64,000 bases of DNA from Bacteroidales bacterium (GCA_018056245.1 JAGPFZ010000002.1:52594-116593); one strand, 5' to 3'; numbered from the stretch's first letter, positions 24,702 to 34,434 are shown. Numbers and translations: made by a program. The notes: generated by a model not told the origin, from the letters alone.

Positions 24702-25799
24702 ATGAATAAGAGTTTACGAACAACTATAATTTTTATAATTCTGGTTCTTGCCGCAGTATTAATATTTTATCCAAAAATAAAGCCATTTGTTGAGTCAAAA
24801 CTGAGTAAACGGTCAAAAGAAGCCATACCTGTAAGGTTACAGCAACAGCCGCTAACTGTAAGTGGTTTGATCCTATCTCCTGAACAAATGAGCGAACTGG
24901 TTAAGAGCATAGGGACTCTTTATCCTGATGAAGAAGTGGATTTATCGTTTGAAACATCCGGAAAAATTGTGAATATTAATTTTCAGGAAGGTACAAGAGT
25001 TAAAAAGGGCGACCTGCTGGCCAAAATAAATGATCGGCCGCTGCAGGCACAGCTCGAGAAACTTCAAGCTCAAAAAAAATTCGCCGAACAAAAGGAATTC
25101 AGACAAAGAAACTTACTGGACAAGGATGCAATAAGCCAGGAAAATTATGATCAGATTCTAACTGAAGTACAAACATTGCAGGCCGATATTAATCTTATTA
25201 CTGCAAGGATTTCCGAGACAGAACTCCGTGCCCCTTTTGATGGAATTATAGGCCTGAGATATATAAGCGAAGGTGCTTATGCCACTCCTTCCACCAAAAT
25301 AGCCAAACTGATTAAAATAAGCCCGATAAAAATCGACTTTTCAATTCCAGAGAGATATGAAAAGGAAATCAAAATCGGATATCCGATAAAATTTAACATA
25401 GACGGTGCAAACAGCGAATTAAATGCTTCCGTTTACGCTATAGATCCTAAAATAGAATTAAATACAAGAACTTTAGTTTTAAGGGCTCTTTATCCCAACA
25501 GTTACGAGGAACTTAAACCAGGAAGATATGCTGGTATCACACTAACTCTCTCACAGATAGATAATGCTATAGCAATACCAACAGAGGCGCTGATTGCCGA
25601 GATTGAAGGTGAAAAAGTATTTGTTAACCGATCTGGAAGAGCACACTCAATAAAAGTTGAAACAGGTTTAAGAACCGAATCAAAAATACAGGTTACCAGC
25701 GGATTGAAATTTGGTGACACCCTTCTTATCACCGGTATACTTCAGCTAAGACAGGATCTTCCTTTACGTTTCGATACAATTTATACCAGTAAGCCGTAA
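24702..25799 (+). CDS. RND efflux periplasmic adaptor
   Basis: A 365-residue membrane-fusion protein. An N-terminal membrane helix/anchor lies at about 7-25 (TIIFIILVLAAVLIFYPKIK). Then come the first lipoyl half (VDLSFETSGKIVNINFQEGT), a short coiled coil (QLEKLQAQKKFAEQ), the second lipoyl half (RAPFDGIIGLRYISEGAY) and beta-barrel and membrane-proximal domains. It bridges the RND pump (12 bases downstream) to the TolC-like channel. It is the first gene of a three-gene operon. No TetR- or MarR-type regulator is adjacent, so control may lie in the leader hairpin. Confidence 0.93.
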   Translation: MNKSLRTTIIFIILVLAAVLIFYPKIKPFVESKLSKRSKEAIPVRLQQQPLTVSGLILSPEQMSELVKSIGTLYPDEEVDLSFETSGKIVNINFQEGTRVKKGDLLAKINDRPLQAQLEKLQAQKKFAEQKEFRQRNLLDKDAISQENYDQILTEVQTLQADINLITARISETELRAPFDGIIGLRYISEGAYATPSTKIAKLIKISPIKIDFSIPERYEKEIKIGYPIKFNIDGANSELNASVYAIDPKIELNTRTLVLRALYPNSYEELKPGRYAGITLTLSQIDNAIAIPTEALIAEIEGEKVFVNRSGRAHSIKVETGLRTESKIQVTSGLKFGDTLLITGILQLRQDLPLRFDTIYTSKP

Positions 25800-25811
25800 T
25801 TGAAATAAGTT

Positions 25812-28800
25812 ATGAGTCTATCATCATTAAGCATAGAAAGGCCTGTTCTTATAACAGTAGTTGCGATCGTTATAGTTTTGTTTGGCTTTGTAGGATTAAC
25901 TTTTCTTGGGGTCAGAGAATTTCCAAGTGTTGACCCGGCAGTTATTTCTGTCAGTACTTCATATCCTGGCGCCAATTCTGACGTTATTGAAACCCAGATA
26001 ACCGAACCTCTTGAACAAGCCATTAATGGGATCCCTGGTATACGAACAATTACCAGTATAAGTCGGCAGGGAAACAGCAGGATAACTGTCGAGTTTGAAC
26101 TTTCGGTTGACCTCGAAACTGCTGCAAATGATGTCCGCGATAAAGTCTCACAGGCAATGAGATTTCTGCCACGCGACTGTGACCCTCCCATTGTCACAAA
26201 GGCTGATGCCGATGCCAGTCCGATCATAATGCTCACAATAGAAAGCGACAAACGTTCTCTTCTTGAACTCAGTGAATATGCAGATCTTACATTCAAAGAA
26301 CAGCTTCAGACTATTTCCGGTGTAAGCGCCGTACAAATCATGGGGGAAAAAAGATATGCAATGCGCCTTTATCTTGACCCGGTAAAACTTGCCGGATACC
26401 AGCTTACTCCAATGGATGTCAGAAATGCAGTTTTGAGGGAAAATGTTGAATTACCTGCTGGAAGTATTGAGGGAAACACTATCGAACTTACTATAAGAGC
26501 TCTCGGACTTATGACGACACAAAAAGAGTTCAACGATTTAATAATAAAACAATCAGGAGACCTTATAGTCAGATTCAAAGATATAGGAAGAGCAGAACTT
26601 GGACCGGAAAACATCCGGAGTATTCTTAAAAGTGATGGAGTTCCAATGGTTGGCGTGCAAATAATACCTCAACCGGGTTCGAATCATATTGATATTGTTG
26701 ACGAGGTAATTAACAGACTCGAGTTCATTAAAAAGGATTTACCCGAAGATATAAAGGTCAAAACAGGATTTGACAATACAGATTATATCAGGTCTTCAAT
26801 TAAAGAAGTGGAAGACACAATTTTTATTGCATTTGCACTCGTTGTACTGATTATATATTTCTTTCTCAGAAACTGGAGAGCCACTCTTATTCCTATCCTT
26901 GTTATACCTATCTCACTGATTGGCTCCTTTTTTATAATGTATATTGCCGGATTTTCAATAAATGTGTTAACTCTCCTTGCACTTGTACTGGCTATTGCCA
27001 TTGTAGTTGACGATGCCATTGTTGTAATGGAAAACATCTATGTAAAAATAGAAAACGGAATGGAGCCTGTCGAAGCCGGGCTTAAAGGATCGAATGAGAT
27101 ATTTTTTGCAATAATAGCTACAACAATTACTTTGATTTCTGTATTCTTCCCGATTGTTTTCCTTACCGGTATAACAGGCAGACTTTTCAGGGAATTTGCC
27201 ATTGTGATGGCCGGAACAATAGCAATATCGGCTTTACTTGCATTAACTCTTACACCAATGGTATCAACAAAGTTGCTCAGGCATGAAAAATCTCATAGCT
27301 GGTTTTACCGTAAAACCGATAAATTCTTTATTGCACTCAATGCAGGTTATAAACGTTGGCTCGATACTTTTCTTAGAAATAGATACTATGCAATAGTAAT
27401 TATATGTGTAGCTCTCGGACTTGTTTTCCTTCTTTTTAAGAGTATCCCCTCTGAGATGGCGCCGCTTGAGGACAGGTCGCAGATTATTGTAAACACAACT
27501 GCAGTTGAAGGAGCCACATACGAGTTTATGCTTGATTATGTTGAGGATCTGACAAAAATTATTGAACAGAAAGTGCCTGAAAGAAGCGGATACACTATGA
27601 CTGTAATGGGTGGAGGCATGGGAAATATAAGAATTAACCTGGTAAAACCCAAAGAGAGAAAGCGTTCACAACAGGAAATAGCGGAAATGTTGTCGTCAGA
27701 ATTCAGAAATAAAACCAAAGCTCGCGCAGCAGTTATCCAGCAGTCAACTTTTGGAGGCCGTAGAACAAGTCAGCCGGTACAATATGTTATACAGGCAACG
27801 ACTATAGAAAAACTACGTGAAGTTCTGCCTGAATTCATGGCAAAGGTTATGGATAATCCAACTTTTCAGATGGCAGATGTGAACCTCAAATTCACCAAGC
27901 CTGAATTAAGGCTTCATATTGATCGTGATAAAGCTACAATACTCGGCGTTTCGACCCAAACTATCGGACAAACCCTGCAACTTGCACTTAGTGGCCAGCG
28001 CTACGGTTACTTCTTTATGAACAGAAAACAATATCAGATACTTGGAGACCTTGCCAGAAGTGACCGTAATGATCCGCTCGATCTTAAATCACTTTACGTA
28101 AGAAACAATTACGGAGATATTATACCGATGGACAACCTCGTAACCTTAACTGAAGAGACAGCCCCACCACAACTTTACAGATACAACAGATTCGTTTCAG
28201 CTACAATATCAGCCGGCCTTGCAAAAGGCAAAACCATCGGCCAGGGTATTGCTGAAATGGACAAAATTGCAAAAGAAGTTCTGGATGAAACCTTCAGAAC
28301 AGCACTTGCAGGCGACTCAAAAGACTTTATGGAAAGCTCGTCGAGCCTTTCCTTTACTTTTGCCTTTGCACTAATCCTTATTTTCCTTGTTCTCTCGGCA
28401 CAATTTGAAAGTTTCAGCGACCCTCTTATAGTGATGATGACAATCCCTCTTGCAGTTACCGGAGCATTGATATTTATGTGGTATTTCAACATAACAATGA
28501 ATATTTTCAGTGAGATAGGAATCATTATGCTTATCGGACTTGTGTCGAAAAACGGAATCCTGCTTGTTGAATTTGCAAATCAGAGAAAAAAAGCAGGAAT
28601 GTCAAAATTAGATGCAATAAAATATTCTGCTGCAGCACGTTTCAGGCCTATACTCATGACAAGCCTTGCAACAATTTTTGGCATTATGCCCCTCGCTCTT
28701 GGTCTCGGTGAAGGAGCAGAAAGCCGCGTGGCTATGGGTACGGCAGTTGTTGGCGGCATGATATTTTCAACTTTCCTAACCCTTTTCGTGGTGCCTGCAA

Positions 28801-28865
28801 TGTATACATTCATATCAACCGAATCAAAAAAAGCTGATAATGGAACAAACAAAAAAACTGATTAG
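25812..28865 (+). CDS. RND family multidrug efflux permease
   Basis: A 1017-residue proton-driven inner-membrane pump of the HAE1/AcrB type. Twelve membrane helices are arranged as 1+5 plus 1+5 around two large periplasmic loops. The first helix is ITVVAIVIVLFGFVGLTFLG. The proton-relay helix 4 segment contains VLAIAIVVDDAIVVMENIYV with the adjacent Asp pair, and RFRPILMTSLATIFGIMPLA lies near the C-terminus. Length and motifs are intact. Its last 26 bases overlap the TolC-like gene, which points to translational coupling and a complete tripartite pump. Substrates cannot be read from sequence. Confidence 0.95.
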   Translation: MSLSSLSIERPVLITVVAIVIVLFGFVGLTFLGVREFPSVDPAVISVSTSYPGANSDVIETQITEPLEQAINGIPGIRTITSISRQGNSRITVEFELSVDLETAANDVRDKVSQAMRFLPRDCDPPIVTKADADASPIIMLTIESDKRSLLELSEYADLTFKEQLQTISGVSAVQIMGEKRYAMRLYLDPVKLAGYQLTPMDVRNAVLRENVELPAGSIEGNTIELTIRALGLMTTQKEFNDLIIKQSGDLIVRFKDIGRAELGPENIRSILKSDGVPMVGVQIIPQPGSNHIDIVDEVINRLEFIKKDLPEDIKVKTGFDNTDYIRSSIKEVEDTIFIAFALVVLIIYFFLRNWRATLIPILVIPISLIGSFFIMYIAGFSINVLTLLALVLAIAIVVDDAIVVMENIYVKIENGMEPVEAGLKGSNEIFFAIIATTITLISVFFPIVFLTGITGRLFREFAIVMAGTIAISALLALTLTPMVSTKLLRHEKSHSWFYRKTDKFFIALNAGYKRWLDTFLRNRYYAIVIICVALGLVFLLFKSIPSEMAPLEDRSQIIVNTTAVEGATYEFMLDYVEDLTKIIEQKVPERSGYTMTVMGGGMGNIRINLVKPKERKRSQQEIAEMLSSEFRNKTKARAAVIQQSTFGGRRTSQPVQYVIQATTIEKLREVLPEFMAKVMDNPTFQMADVNLKFTKPELRLHIDRDKATILGVSTQTIGQTLQLALSGQRYGYFFMNRKQYQILGDLARSDRNDPLDLKSLYVRNNYGDIIPMDNLVTLTEETAPPQLYRYNRFVSATISAGLAKGKTIGQGIAEMDKIAKEVLDETFRTALAGDSKDFMESSSSLSFTFAFALILIFLVLSAQFESFSDPLIVMMTIPLAVTGALIFMWYFNITMNIFSEIGIIMLIGLVSKNGILLVEFANQRKKAGMSKLDAIKYSAAARFRPILMTSLATIFGIMPLALGLGEGAESRVAMGTAVVGGMIFSTFLTLFVVPAMYTFISTESKKADNGTNKKTD

Positions 28866-30168
28866 CTTTCTTATATCAGTAGTAATATGCTCACAAAGTA
28901 TTATGGCTCAGACAGTTTACGGTTTGAACGACTGCCTGTCGATCGGACTTGAAAACAATTTCTCCCTTCAGATTTCCAGAAACAATCAAAATATTTCATC
29001 AAATAATTATACCCCTGGCAATGCCGGATATCTTCCTTATCTGAGTCTTGGAGGAAGATACAACGGTACCTATAACGATATTACGCAGGACATGAGAGAT
29101 GAATCTTCGAGCGTCACAAAGGGAGCAACATCTGCCTCGACAAGTGCTTCCGCAACGCTGGGTATGACAATATTCAACGGATTCAACGTGAAAATGACAT
29201 ACAAAAAACTCGGAGAACTGAAGAAAATAGGTGAACTTAATACACAGGCGGCTATAGAAGACTATATTGCAAAGGTTGTTTCAACATACTACAACTATAT
29301 TCAGCAATTGAGACTTGCCGACAATCTTAGCTATGCAGTGGAACTATCGAGAGAAAGACTCCGGATAGACGAGCAAAGATATCTTCTCGGTTCAGGTTCA
29401 AAAATTCAGGTATTGCAATCGAGAGTTTACGTTAACTCCGACAGCTCGAGACTGTCAAAACAATACGAAACTGTGAGATCAGTACAGATAAGTCTTAATG
29501 AACTAATGGCAGTTGAAGACCCCGGTATGAGTTTTATTCTGAAAGATACAACAATTATAGTCAATCCTAACCTTATTTATGAAAAGCTGCTTACTGAAAC
29601 TCTGACTTCAAATACAAGTTTGCTCATTGCTTCAAAAAACAAACTTGTTTCTGAATACGACTATAAAATAATAATGTCGAAAAGATATCCTTATCTCGAT
29701 GCTTCTGCAGGTTACAGCTACGCCTTGAGCGAAAGTTCTCAGGCATCGTATAAATCGCAAACCACCGACGGGTTTAATTATGGATTAACGGTCGGCTTTA
29801 ATCTTTTTGACGGTTTTGATGTGAAGCGGCAGATAAGAAATTCAGCGCTTGAGTTAAAAAATAAAGAGTTGAGATATTCGGAATTAGAGCAAACGGTAAA
29901 AGCGGATCTCTTAAGGATATATTACGGTTATAGCAATAATCTGATGTTAATGACACTGGAGAAACAGAACCTCGAGACTGCTGCCGAAAACCTTTCAATA
30001 GCAATGGAACGTTATAGACTGGGCGAACTCTCCGGGCTCGACTTCCGGGAAGTTCAAAAAAGCCTTCTCGACGCCCGGGAAAAACTTCTGTCGGTTGAAT
30101 ATCAGGCAAAGCTTGCAGAAATTTCTCTTCTTCAAATATCGGGTAATATTATGGACTATTATAAATGA
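28840..30168 (+). CDS. TolC-family outer-membrane channel
   Basis: A 442-residue outer-membrane efflux protein. A signal peptide covers about residues 1-24 (LISFLISVVICSQSIMAQ). Two homologous halves each contain long helical segments (for example ELSRERLRIDEQRYLLGSGS and NLSIAMERYRLGELSGLDFR) and alternating beta segments, as in TolC. It overlaps the RND pump gene and completes the operon. It is also the only channel in the window that could serve the C39/HlyD exporter, though nothing shows that it does. Confidence 0.92.
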   Translation: MEQTKKLISFLISVVICSQSIMAQTVYGLNDCLSIGLENNFSLQISRNNQNISSNNYTPGNAGYLPYLSLGGRYNGTYNDITQDMRDESSSVTKGATSASTSASATLGMTIFNGFNVKMTYKKLGELKKIGELNTQAAIEDYIAKVVSTYYNYIQQLRLADNLSYAVELSRERLRIDEQRYLLGSGSKIQVLQSRVYVNSDSSRLSKQYETVRSVQISLNELMAVEDPGMSFILKDTTIIVNPNLIYEKLLTETLTSNTSLLIASKNKLVSEYDYKIIMSKRYPYLDASAGYSYALSESSQASYKSQTTDGFNYGLTVGFNLFDGFDVKRQIRNSALELKNKELRYSELEQTVKADLLRIYYGYSNNLMLMTLEKQNLETAAENLSIAMERYRLGELSGLDFREVQKSLLDAREKLLSVEYQAKLAEISLLQISGNIMDYYK

Positions 30169-30215
30169 CCAGATAATACCGGCAATCCCAAATAAATCAG
30201 ATATTAACAGAGAAT

Positions 30216-30245
30216 TTTGTAATAATAATTTTTTATGTATATTTG
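30216..30245 (+). promoter_or_regulatory. -33/-7 promoter of Wzz-like gene
   Basis: TTTG at 30216-30219 and TATATTTG at 30238-30245 are separated by 18 bases and match the Bacteroidota -33/-7 arrangement. Transcription would start near 30252, giving a leader of about 22 bases. Confidence 0.65.
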
Positions 30246-30273
30246 AACTCTGAAATTAAAATATTACTTTGCA

Positions 30274-31260
30274 ATGTCTGAAGAAACAAAACCGGTAACT
30301 GTCAAAGATGACGAAATAGACCTTGTGGATCTATTTCACAGAATGGGCAGGGCAACTCGCAAAGGATTCAAATCACTCGGAAGAGCTTTTCTCTATTGCT
30401 TTTTCTTTTTGATAAAAAACTGGCTCTGGCTTGGACTCAGTCTGGCCCTCGGTGTTGCAGGCTCATATTACCTAAAGCATTCTTCAGAAAAATTGTATAA
30501 CTCCGATATTACTTTAAGGAGTAATGTTATTGAAAATGCCGACCTAATTGAATACATTAACAAACTTCACACTTTCTGCAGGGAAAAAAACCTGACTGAA
30601 CTGGCTTCAGCACTTTCGGTTGACAGCAGTAAAGTAAGATATATTAAAGATATACAGGCATTCTGGGTGATAGACATGGGAAATGATAGTAACCCCGATT
30701 ATGTTGATTTCAGCAACTCACATAACCCGAGAGATACTGTTAACGTAAGGATGCCTGACAGATTTGTCATCAGGGTAAAAACAAGTATTCCTCATGAGCT
30801 TGGAGAGATCAGAAATGGCATTATATCGTTTATAGAGAAGAATCAGCTTTTCCAGCAGCAGAATATGCTCAGGCTCGAACAACAGAAAATGCTTCTTTCG
30901 CGGATAGATTATGAAATCGAGCAGCTCGACAGCCTGCAAAAAATAAAATATTTCGAAGAATCTCGTCGGTTGATGCCGAAAGAGGGAGGCCAGATAATAT
31001 TTCTTCAGGAATACAGAACACAGCTTCTGCACGACGATATTTTCAATATGTACACCAGAAGACAGGATGTGGAAAGACAACTGACAATTTATTCAAGCCT
31101 GATAACTGTACTTAATGATTTCACACCACCTGCAAAGCCGGTAAACAGAGCTCTATATTATGGAAAGGTTCTTATTCCGGTGTTATTTGGTCTGGCAATC
31201 ATCATTATCCTGATTGTTGATAACAGAGAGAGACTTAAGAAAATATACAGGAAATACTAA
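30274..31260 (+). CDS. Wzz-like polysaccharide chain-length / co-polymerase protein
   Basis: A 328-residue inner-membrane protein. A cytosolic N-terminus (to about 45) contains DDEIDLVDLFHRMGRATRKG. The first membrane helix is at about 50-67 (FFFLIKNWLWLGLSLALG), followed by a long periplasmic region with helical coiled-coil (QQQNMLRLEQQKMLLSRIDY). The second helix is near 297-315 (VLIPVLFGLAIIIILIV), followed by a basic tail. The two-helix layout with a large periplasmic domain is that of Wzz/PCP proteins that set chain length. There is no C-terminal tyrosine-kinase domain. It is the only polysaccharide gene on the plus strand and marks one edge of the locus. Confidence 0.7.
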   Translation: MSEETKPVTVKDDEIDLVDLFHRMGRATRKGFKSLGRAFLYCFFFLIKNWLWLGLSLALGVAGSYYLKHSSEKLYNSDITLRSNVIENADLIEYINKLHTFCREKNLTELASALSVDSSKVRYIKDIQAFWVIDMGNDSNPDYVDFSNSHNPRDTVNVRMPDRFVIRVKTSIPHELGEIRNGIISFIEKNQLFQQQNMLRLEQQKMLLSRIDYEIEQLDSLQKIKYFEESRRLMPKEGGQIIFLQEYRTQLLHDDIFNMYTRRQDVERQLTIYSSLITVLNDFTPPAKPVNRALYYGKVLIPVLFGLAIIIILIVDNRERLKKIYRKY

Positions 31261-31264
31261 AAAG

Positions 31265-31288
31265 AAAGGGAGCTGGAAAGCTCCCTTT
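31265..31288 (+). terminator. terminator after Wzz-like gene
   Basis: A perfect 10-base-pair stem AAAGGGAGCT / AGCTCCCTTT with a GGAA loop and a T-run. The same stem sequence recurs at 33111-33150, on the far side of the IS cluster. Confidence 0.92.
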
Positions 31289-31299
31289 TGTAATTCACT

Positions 31300-32656
31300 A
31301 AAGTACTCCTTTCTTTTAGACCACGGTTTCGCAAATATAAGTTTTCTTTCCTGATGATTTTTCTCTTGTAAATACTTTCCCAATCTGACTGCAGGTTCTG
31401 TCAAGATTCCTGAAAGGACTTGTCTTGATCTTGACAGGTTCTGTAGTCTGGTTATCTTTGTATTTAGAAAGAAAAATCATTATGCTGCCTGGTTATAAAG
31501 TTTTGCCGGGATCTGATTATCAATACCCTGGTGACAAAGTAGATTGTTGTAGTAATCCATGTAATCCTTAAGCCCATTGTAAAGTTTAAGTCCATCAGCC
31601 GGAACTTTGATGTAAACATAATTCCATTTGACTGATTGCCATAATCTTTCGATAAAAATGTTATCAATAGCTCTGCCCTTGCCATCCATGCTGATTTTGA
31701 TTTCTTCTTTTTCAAGTAGCTCAATCCATTCATAGCAGGTAAATTGACTGCCCTGATCAGAGTTTATAATCTCAGGTTTGCCATACCTCTGAATCGCTTC
31801 TTTCGTTAAATTTAAGCAACAAGTTGCATCGAGTGTATTTGGACATACACCATCCTACAACAAAGCGGCTGTAAACATCCAAAATGGCCGTGAGATAAAG
31901 AAAGCCTTTTGGCATCGGGATGTAGGTTATATCAATTGCCCATACCTGGTTAGGATGATCAATTGTCAGCCCTTTAAGCAAATATGGTTTTATATACTTT
32001 GCCTGGCCTAGACGGCTTAAGTTCTTCTTCGGATAAATGGCCATGATGCCCATCAGCCTCAGAAGCCTTCTGATCCTTTTATGATTAGCAAGAATACCAA
32101 GAGTAAGAAGAAAATCTCGCATCCGGATAACTCCCTCTCTGGGGCGTTCCATGTAGTGTTCATCCATAAGACGCATTATGTGAAGATTTTCTTCAGTCTC
32201 GCCAAGAGGCTTGTAATAAAAGCTGCCCCTGTTTACACTTACCAGATCGCATTGAAGACGAATGCTCAAGGGCTCTTTGCGGTTAACCATCAGAAGCCGT
32301 TCTGTCATAGACCCAGTTTCTTTAAGTTTTTTTAAAAAATCACGCTCCATCTCTAACTGCCCAATTTTGGCAAACATCTTTTCCATTTCTTTTTCATGGT
32401 CCTCTAACGGCTGGGTCTTCTCAAACAGTTGCGGAGCCCTTTCCAGAAATTCTTTCTTCCACCGGGTTATCTGGTTGGGATGTATTCCGTACTTTTTGGA
32501 AAGTTCAACCAGGGTTTCTCTTTCCTGCAATGCTTCAATTGCAACTTTAGCTTTAAAAGTCCCTGAATGTTTTTGCCTTTTTGATTTCATAATTCACTGG
32601 TTTAAAATTATTAAAATTAAACTTAACCAGTAATCTTAATTCAAGGTAGTATTATA
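31300..32656 (-). mobile_element. IS3-family insertion sequence, copy 1
   Basis: Boundaries are set by comparison with copy 2 (43718-45074): sequence identity starts at AAAGT and ends at ATTATA, giving 1357 bases each. The ends form an imperfect inverted repeat (left AGTACTCCTTTC, right in reverse AATACTACCTTG). One transposase gene runs on the minus strand and is broken by a frameshift. Past its stop codon lies a large hairpin (31387-31448; CTGTCAAGAT / ATCTTGACAG plus an outer stem), present in both copies. No clear target duplication is seen. Its right end directly abuts an IS66 transposase fragment. Confidence 0.88.
31480..32590 (-). pseudogene. IS3-family transposase, frameshifted
   Basis: The frame from 32590 encodes an N-terminal HTH (FKAKVAIEALQERETLVELS, IHPNQITRWKKEFLE) fused in frame, across an A-rich stretch, to the orfB part with the HTH_21 region and the first catalytic Asp (QVWAIDITYIPMP). 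It stops after 272 residues at 31772. Reading resumes in the +1 frame: NTLDATCC, then INSDQGSQFT (second Asp) and AIDNIFIERLW (catalytic Glu), ending at 31480. The break is explained by one extra A in TCCAAATAC, where SNTLDA is expected. Without recoding the protein lacks two of three catalytic residues. Copy 2 has the identical break. Confidence 0.88.
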
Positions 32657-33003
32657 ATCAAAATCATGGTCGCTCTAATTTGGAAAAAGAGCTGGATAGT
32701 TTGTTGTCCGAGCCATTGAACCCAAAACATAAAGAGATGATTTCTTTTCAAAAGCGAATTACCAGATATCGTAACTATCTCTTTACCTTCCTTTATTATC
32801 CTGATGTGCCTCCTGATAATAATGGTTCTGAAAGAGCAATCCGTAATGTCAGGGTAAAACAAAAAATATCCGGACAGTTCAAAATATTGGGCGCTGCTGA
32901 AAACTTCGCAATCCTGAGATCCCTTATCGACACAGCTATAAAAAACAATCAAAATGTTTTACAGGCTTTAAAGGTAATCGCCGATTATAATCAAGATTTT
33001 TAA
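32657..33003 (+). pseudogene. IS66-family transposase, C-terminal fragment
   Basis: The frame opens directly at the IS3 right end (NQNHGRSNLEKELDSLLSEP) and carries the IS66 C-terminal signature: HKEMISFQKRITRYRNYLFT, VPPDNNGSERAIRNVRVKQK, SGQFK and NFAILRSLIDTAIKN. About 115 residues of a normal 450-500 remain. The 5' part is absent from the other side of the IS3 copy, so insertion was accompanied or followed by deletion or rearrangement. Confidence 0.88.
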
Positions 33004-33110
33004 AATCTTAAATAATCTTATATTTGAATGGAGTGCAATGATAAGCAATTATTAGTTTTATTTCTGGTATTGATTCACTAATATTATTGTTCCATCTTTT
33101 TCAGTGAAAT

Positions 33111-33150
33111 AATATACAAAAGGGAGCTTTTCAGCTCCCTTTTGTATATT
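33111..33150. terminator. bidirectional terminator before sugar transferase gene
   Basis: An 18-base-pair perfect stem, AATATACAAAAGGGAGCT and its complement, around a TTTC loop. It would end minus-strand transcription from the long polysaccharide operon, just after the sugar transferase stop codon, and also any plus-strand transcript from the IS66 remnant. Its core AAAGGGAGCT stem and trailing TTTTGTA equal those of the terminator at 31265. Confidence 0.92.
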
Positions 33151-33162
33151 ATTTTCAATTTA

Positions 33163-34434
33163 TTACCTCGCCCCCTTCTTTTTTATAATTATTAAAATGG
33201 TTTTTAAGATAACTACTACATCAAGCCATAAAGACATATTCTTTATATAATATAAGTCATATTCCAATTTTTCTGATGTTTCTTCAATATTTGATGCATA
33301 TCCTAGATGTACCTGAGCCCAACCTGTAATTCCTGGTTTAATAAGGTGCCTGATACTATAAAAAGGAATCCTTTTTTCGAATTCTTTCACAAATTCTACC
33401 TGTTCAGGTCTTGGGCCAATAAGGCTCATTTCTCCTTTTAGCACATTCCATATTTGAGGAAGTTCATCTAATCGTAATTTCCTAAGGAAATTTCCAACAC
33501 GAGTAATTCGAGCATCATTTTTATCAGCAAATTTAGCGCCATTTTCTTCAGCATTTTTATACATAGTACGAAACTTTAATATCTTAAAAATCTTGCCACC
33601 TTGCCCAACTCTTTCCTGTAAGAAAAAAACAGGCCCATCTGAGTCAATTTTTATAATTGCAGAGATAAATAAAGTAAAAATAAAAACAAAAGGAGAGATG
33701 ATAAAAATAATACTAATATCTATGCACCTTTTAAAAAAATTATAATAGAAAGATTTATCATAATTTTCAAGTGATTCAATATTGAAATATTTTAAAGGTA
33801 TTTTTCCAATGAAATTTTCATAAATATCGCAGACATTAAAAAAAGGTATTTTTTTAAGGGTATAATGAGATATTTGCTGTGTCCATTCTGATGTCATCCT
33901 ATTAAAAGGTGGAATTACTATTCCATCTACATCTAGATAGTAATTGTTATCTTTTAATAAAATAAATTGCAAATTTTCAAATTGACTTTTATCAAAATTC
34001 TCTTCATCCTGGGGAATTATTAAAATCTTCAACTTCCTATTGTTATTACTATATTTATAGTATACTAAACATGTCCAAAAAATACTAAGGATATAAGTTG
34101 AAATGAGAAAAGACCTCGAATAATAAATTCGCCCGATCATAAGCACTGTTATTAATAACAAGAACGAAATTGTAATTGTAATATAAATCATTGCATAATT
34201 TCTTAAATTAGGGAACTTATTTATTTTTAAAAAAAGAAATAATGAAAAACAATAAGTAAGTATGTATAATGATATAGTCAATAATTCATCAACTTTAAAT
34301 GAAAAATTCTTACCCCATGAAATAAAAGAGCATAAGCTTATTATGAAAATTATTCCAATTAAATGCCAAAGCAAAAATAATTTATTATTTATTGAAATAT
34401 TGTGTGAAATACCATTATTGGTTGCTTTTGACAT
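33163..34434 (-). CDS. initiating sugar transferase (polyprenyl glycosylphosphotransferase)
   Basis: Attaches the first sugar-1-phosphate to undecaprenyl phosphate to begin the repeat unit. The product has 423 residues. Four or five membrane helices lie in the first 125 residues, then a cytosolic linker, then a re-entrant helix near 235-260 (CIDISIIFIISPFVFIFTLF). The catalytic bacterial sugar-transferase domain follows: KIDSDGPVFFLQERVGQGGK, FKILKFRTM, RITRVGNFLRKLRLDELPQI, GEMSLIGPRPE and KPGITGWAQVH. Architecture is that of the WbaP/WcaJ-type long form. It is the last gene of the minus-strand operon, followed by the 18-base-pair terminator. Confidence 0.93.
   Translation of the reverse strand: MSKATNNGISHNISINNKLFLLWHLIGIIFIISLCSFISWGKNFSFKVDELLTISLYILTYCFSLFLFLKINKFPNLRNYAMIYITITISFLLLITVLMIGRIYYSRSFLISTYILSIFWTCLVYYKYSNNNRKLKILIIPQDEENFDKSQFENLQFILLKDNNYYLDVDGIVIPPFNRMTSEWTQQISHYTLKKIPFFNVCDIYENFIGKIPLKYFNIESLENYDKSFYYNFFKRCIDISIIFIISPFVFIFTLFISAIIKIDSDGPVFFLQERVGQGGKIFKILKFRTMYKNAEENGAKFADKNDARITRVGNFLRKLRLDELPQIWNVLKGEMSLIGPRPEQVEFVKEFEKRIPFYSIRHLIKPGITGWAQVHLGYASNIEETSEKLEYDLYYIKNMSLWLDVVVILKTILIIIKKKGAR

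Noticed and set aside
30274-31260. Wzc-type tyrosine kinase
   Set aside because: There is no Walker motif or tyrosine-rich tail; only the two-helix Wzz-like part is present.
31464-31733. Second overlapping ORF at the 3' end of each IS3 copy
   Set aside because: It is a shadow frame of the transposase C-terminal part, which is read correctly in the frame ending at 31480 (and 43898).
32262-32633. Plus-strand ORFs of 84-125 residues opposite the IS3 transposase
   Set aside because: They are antisense shadows; the minus-strand protein has recognised domains.
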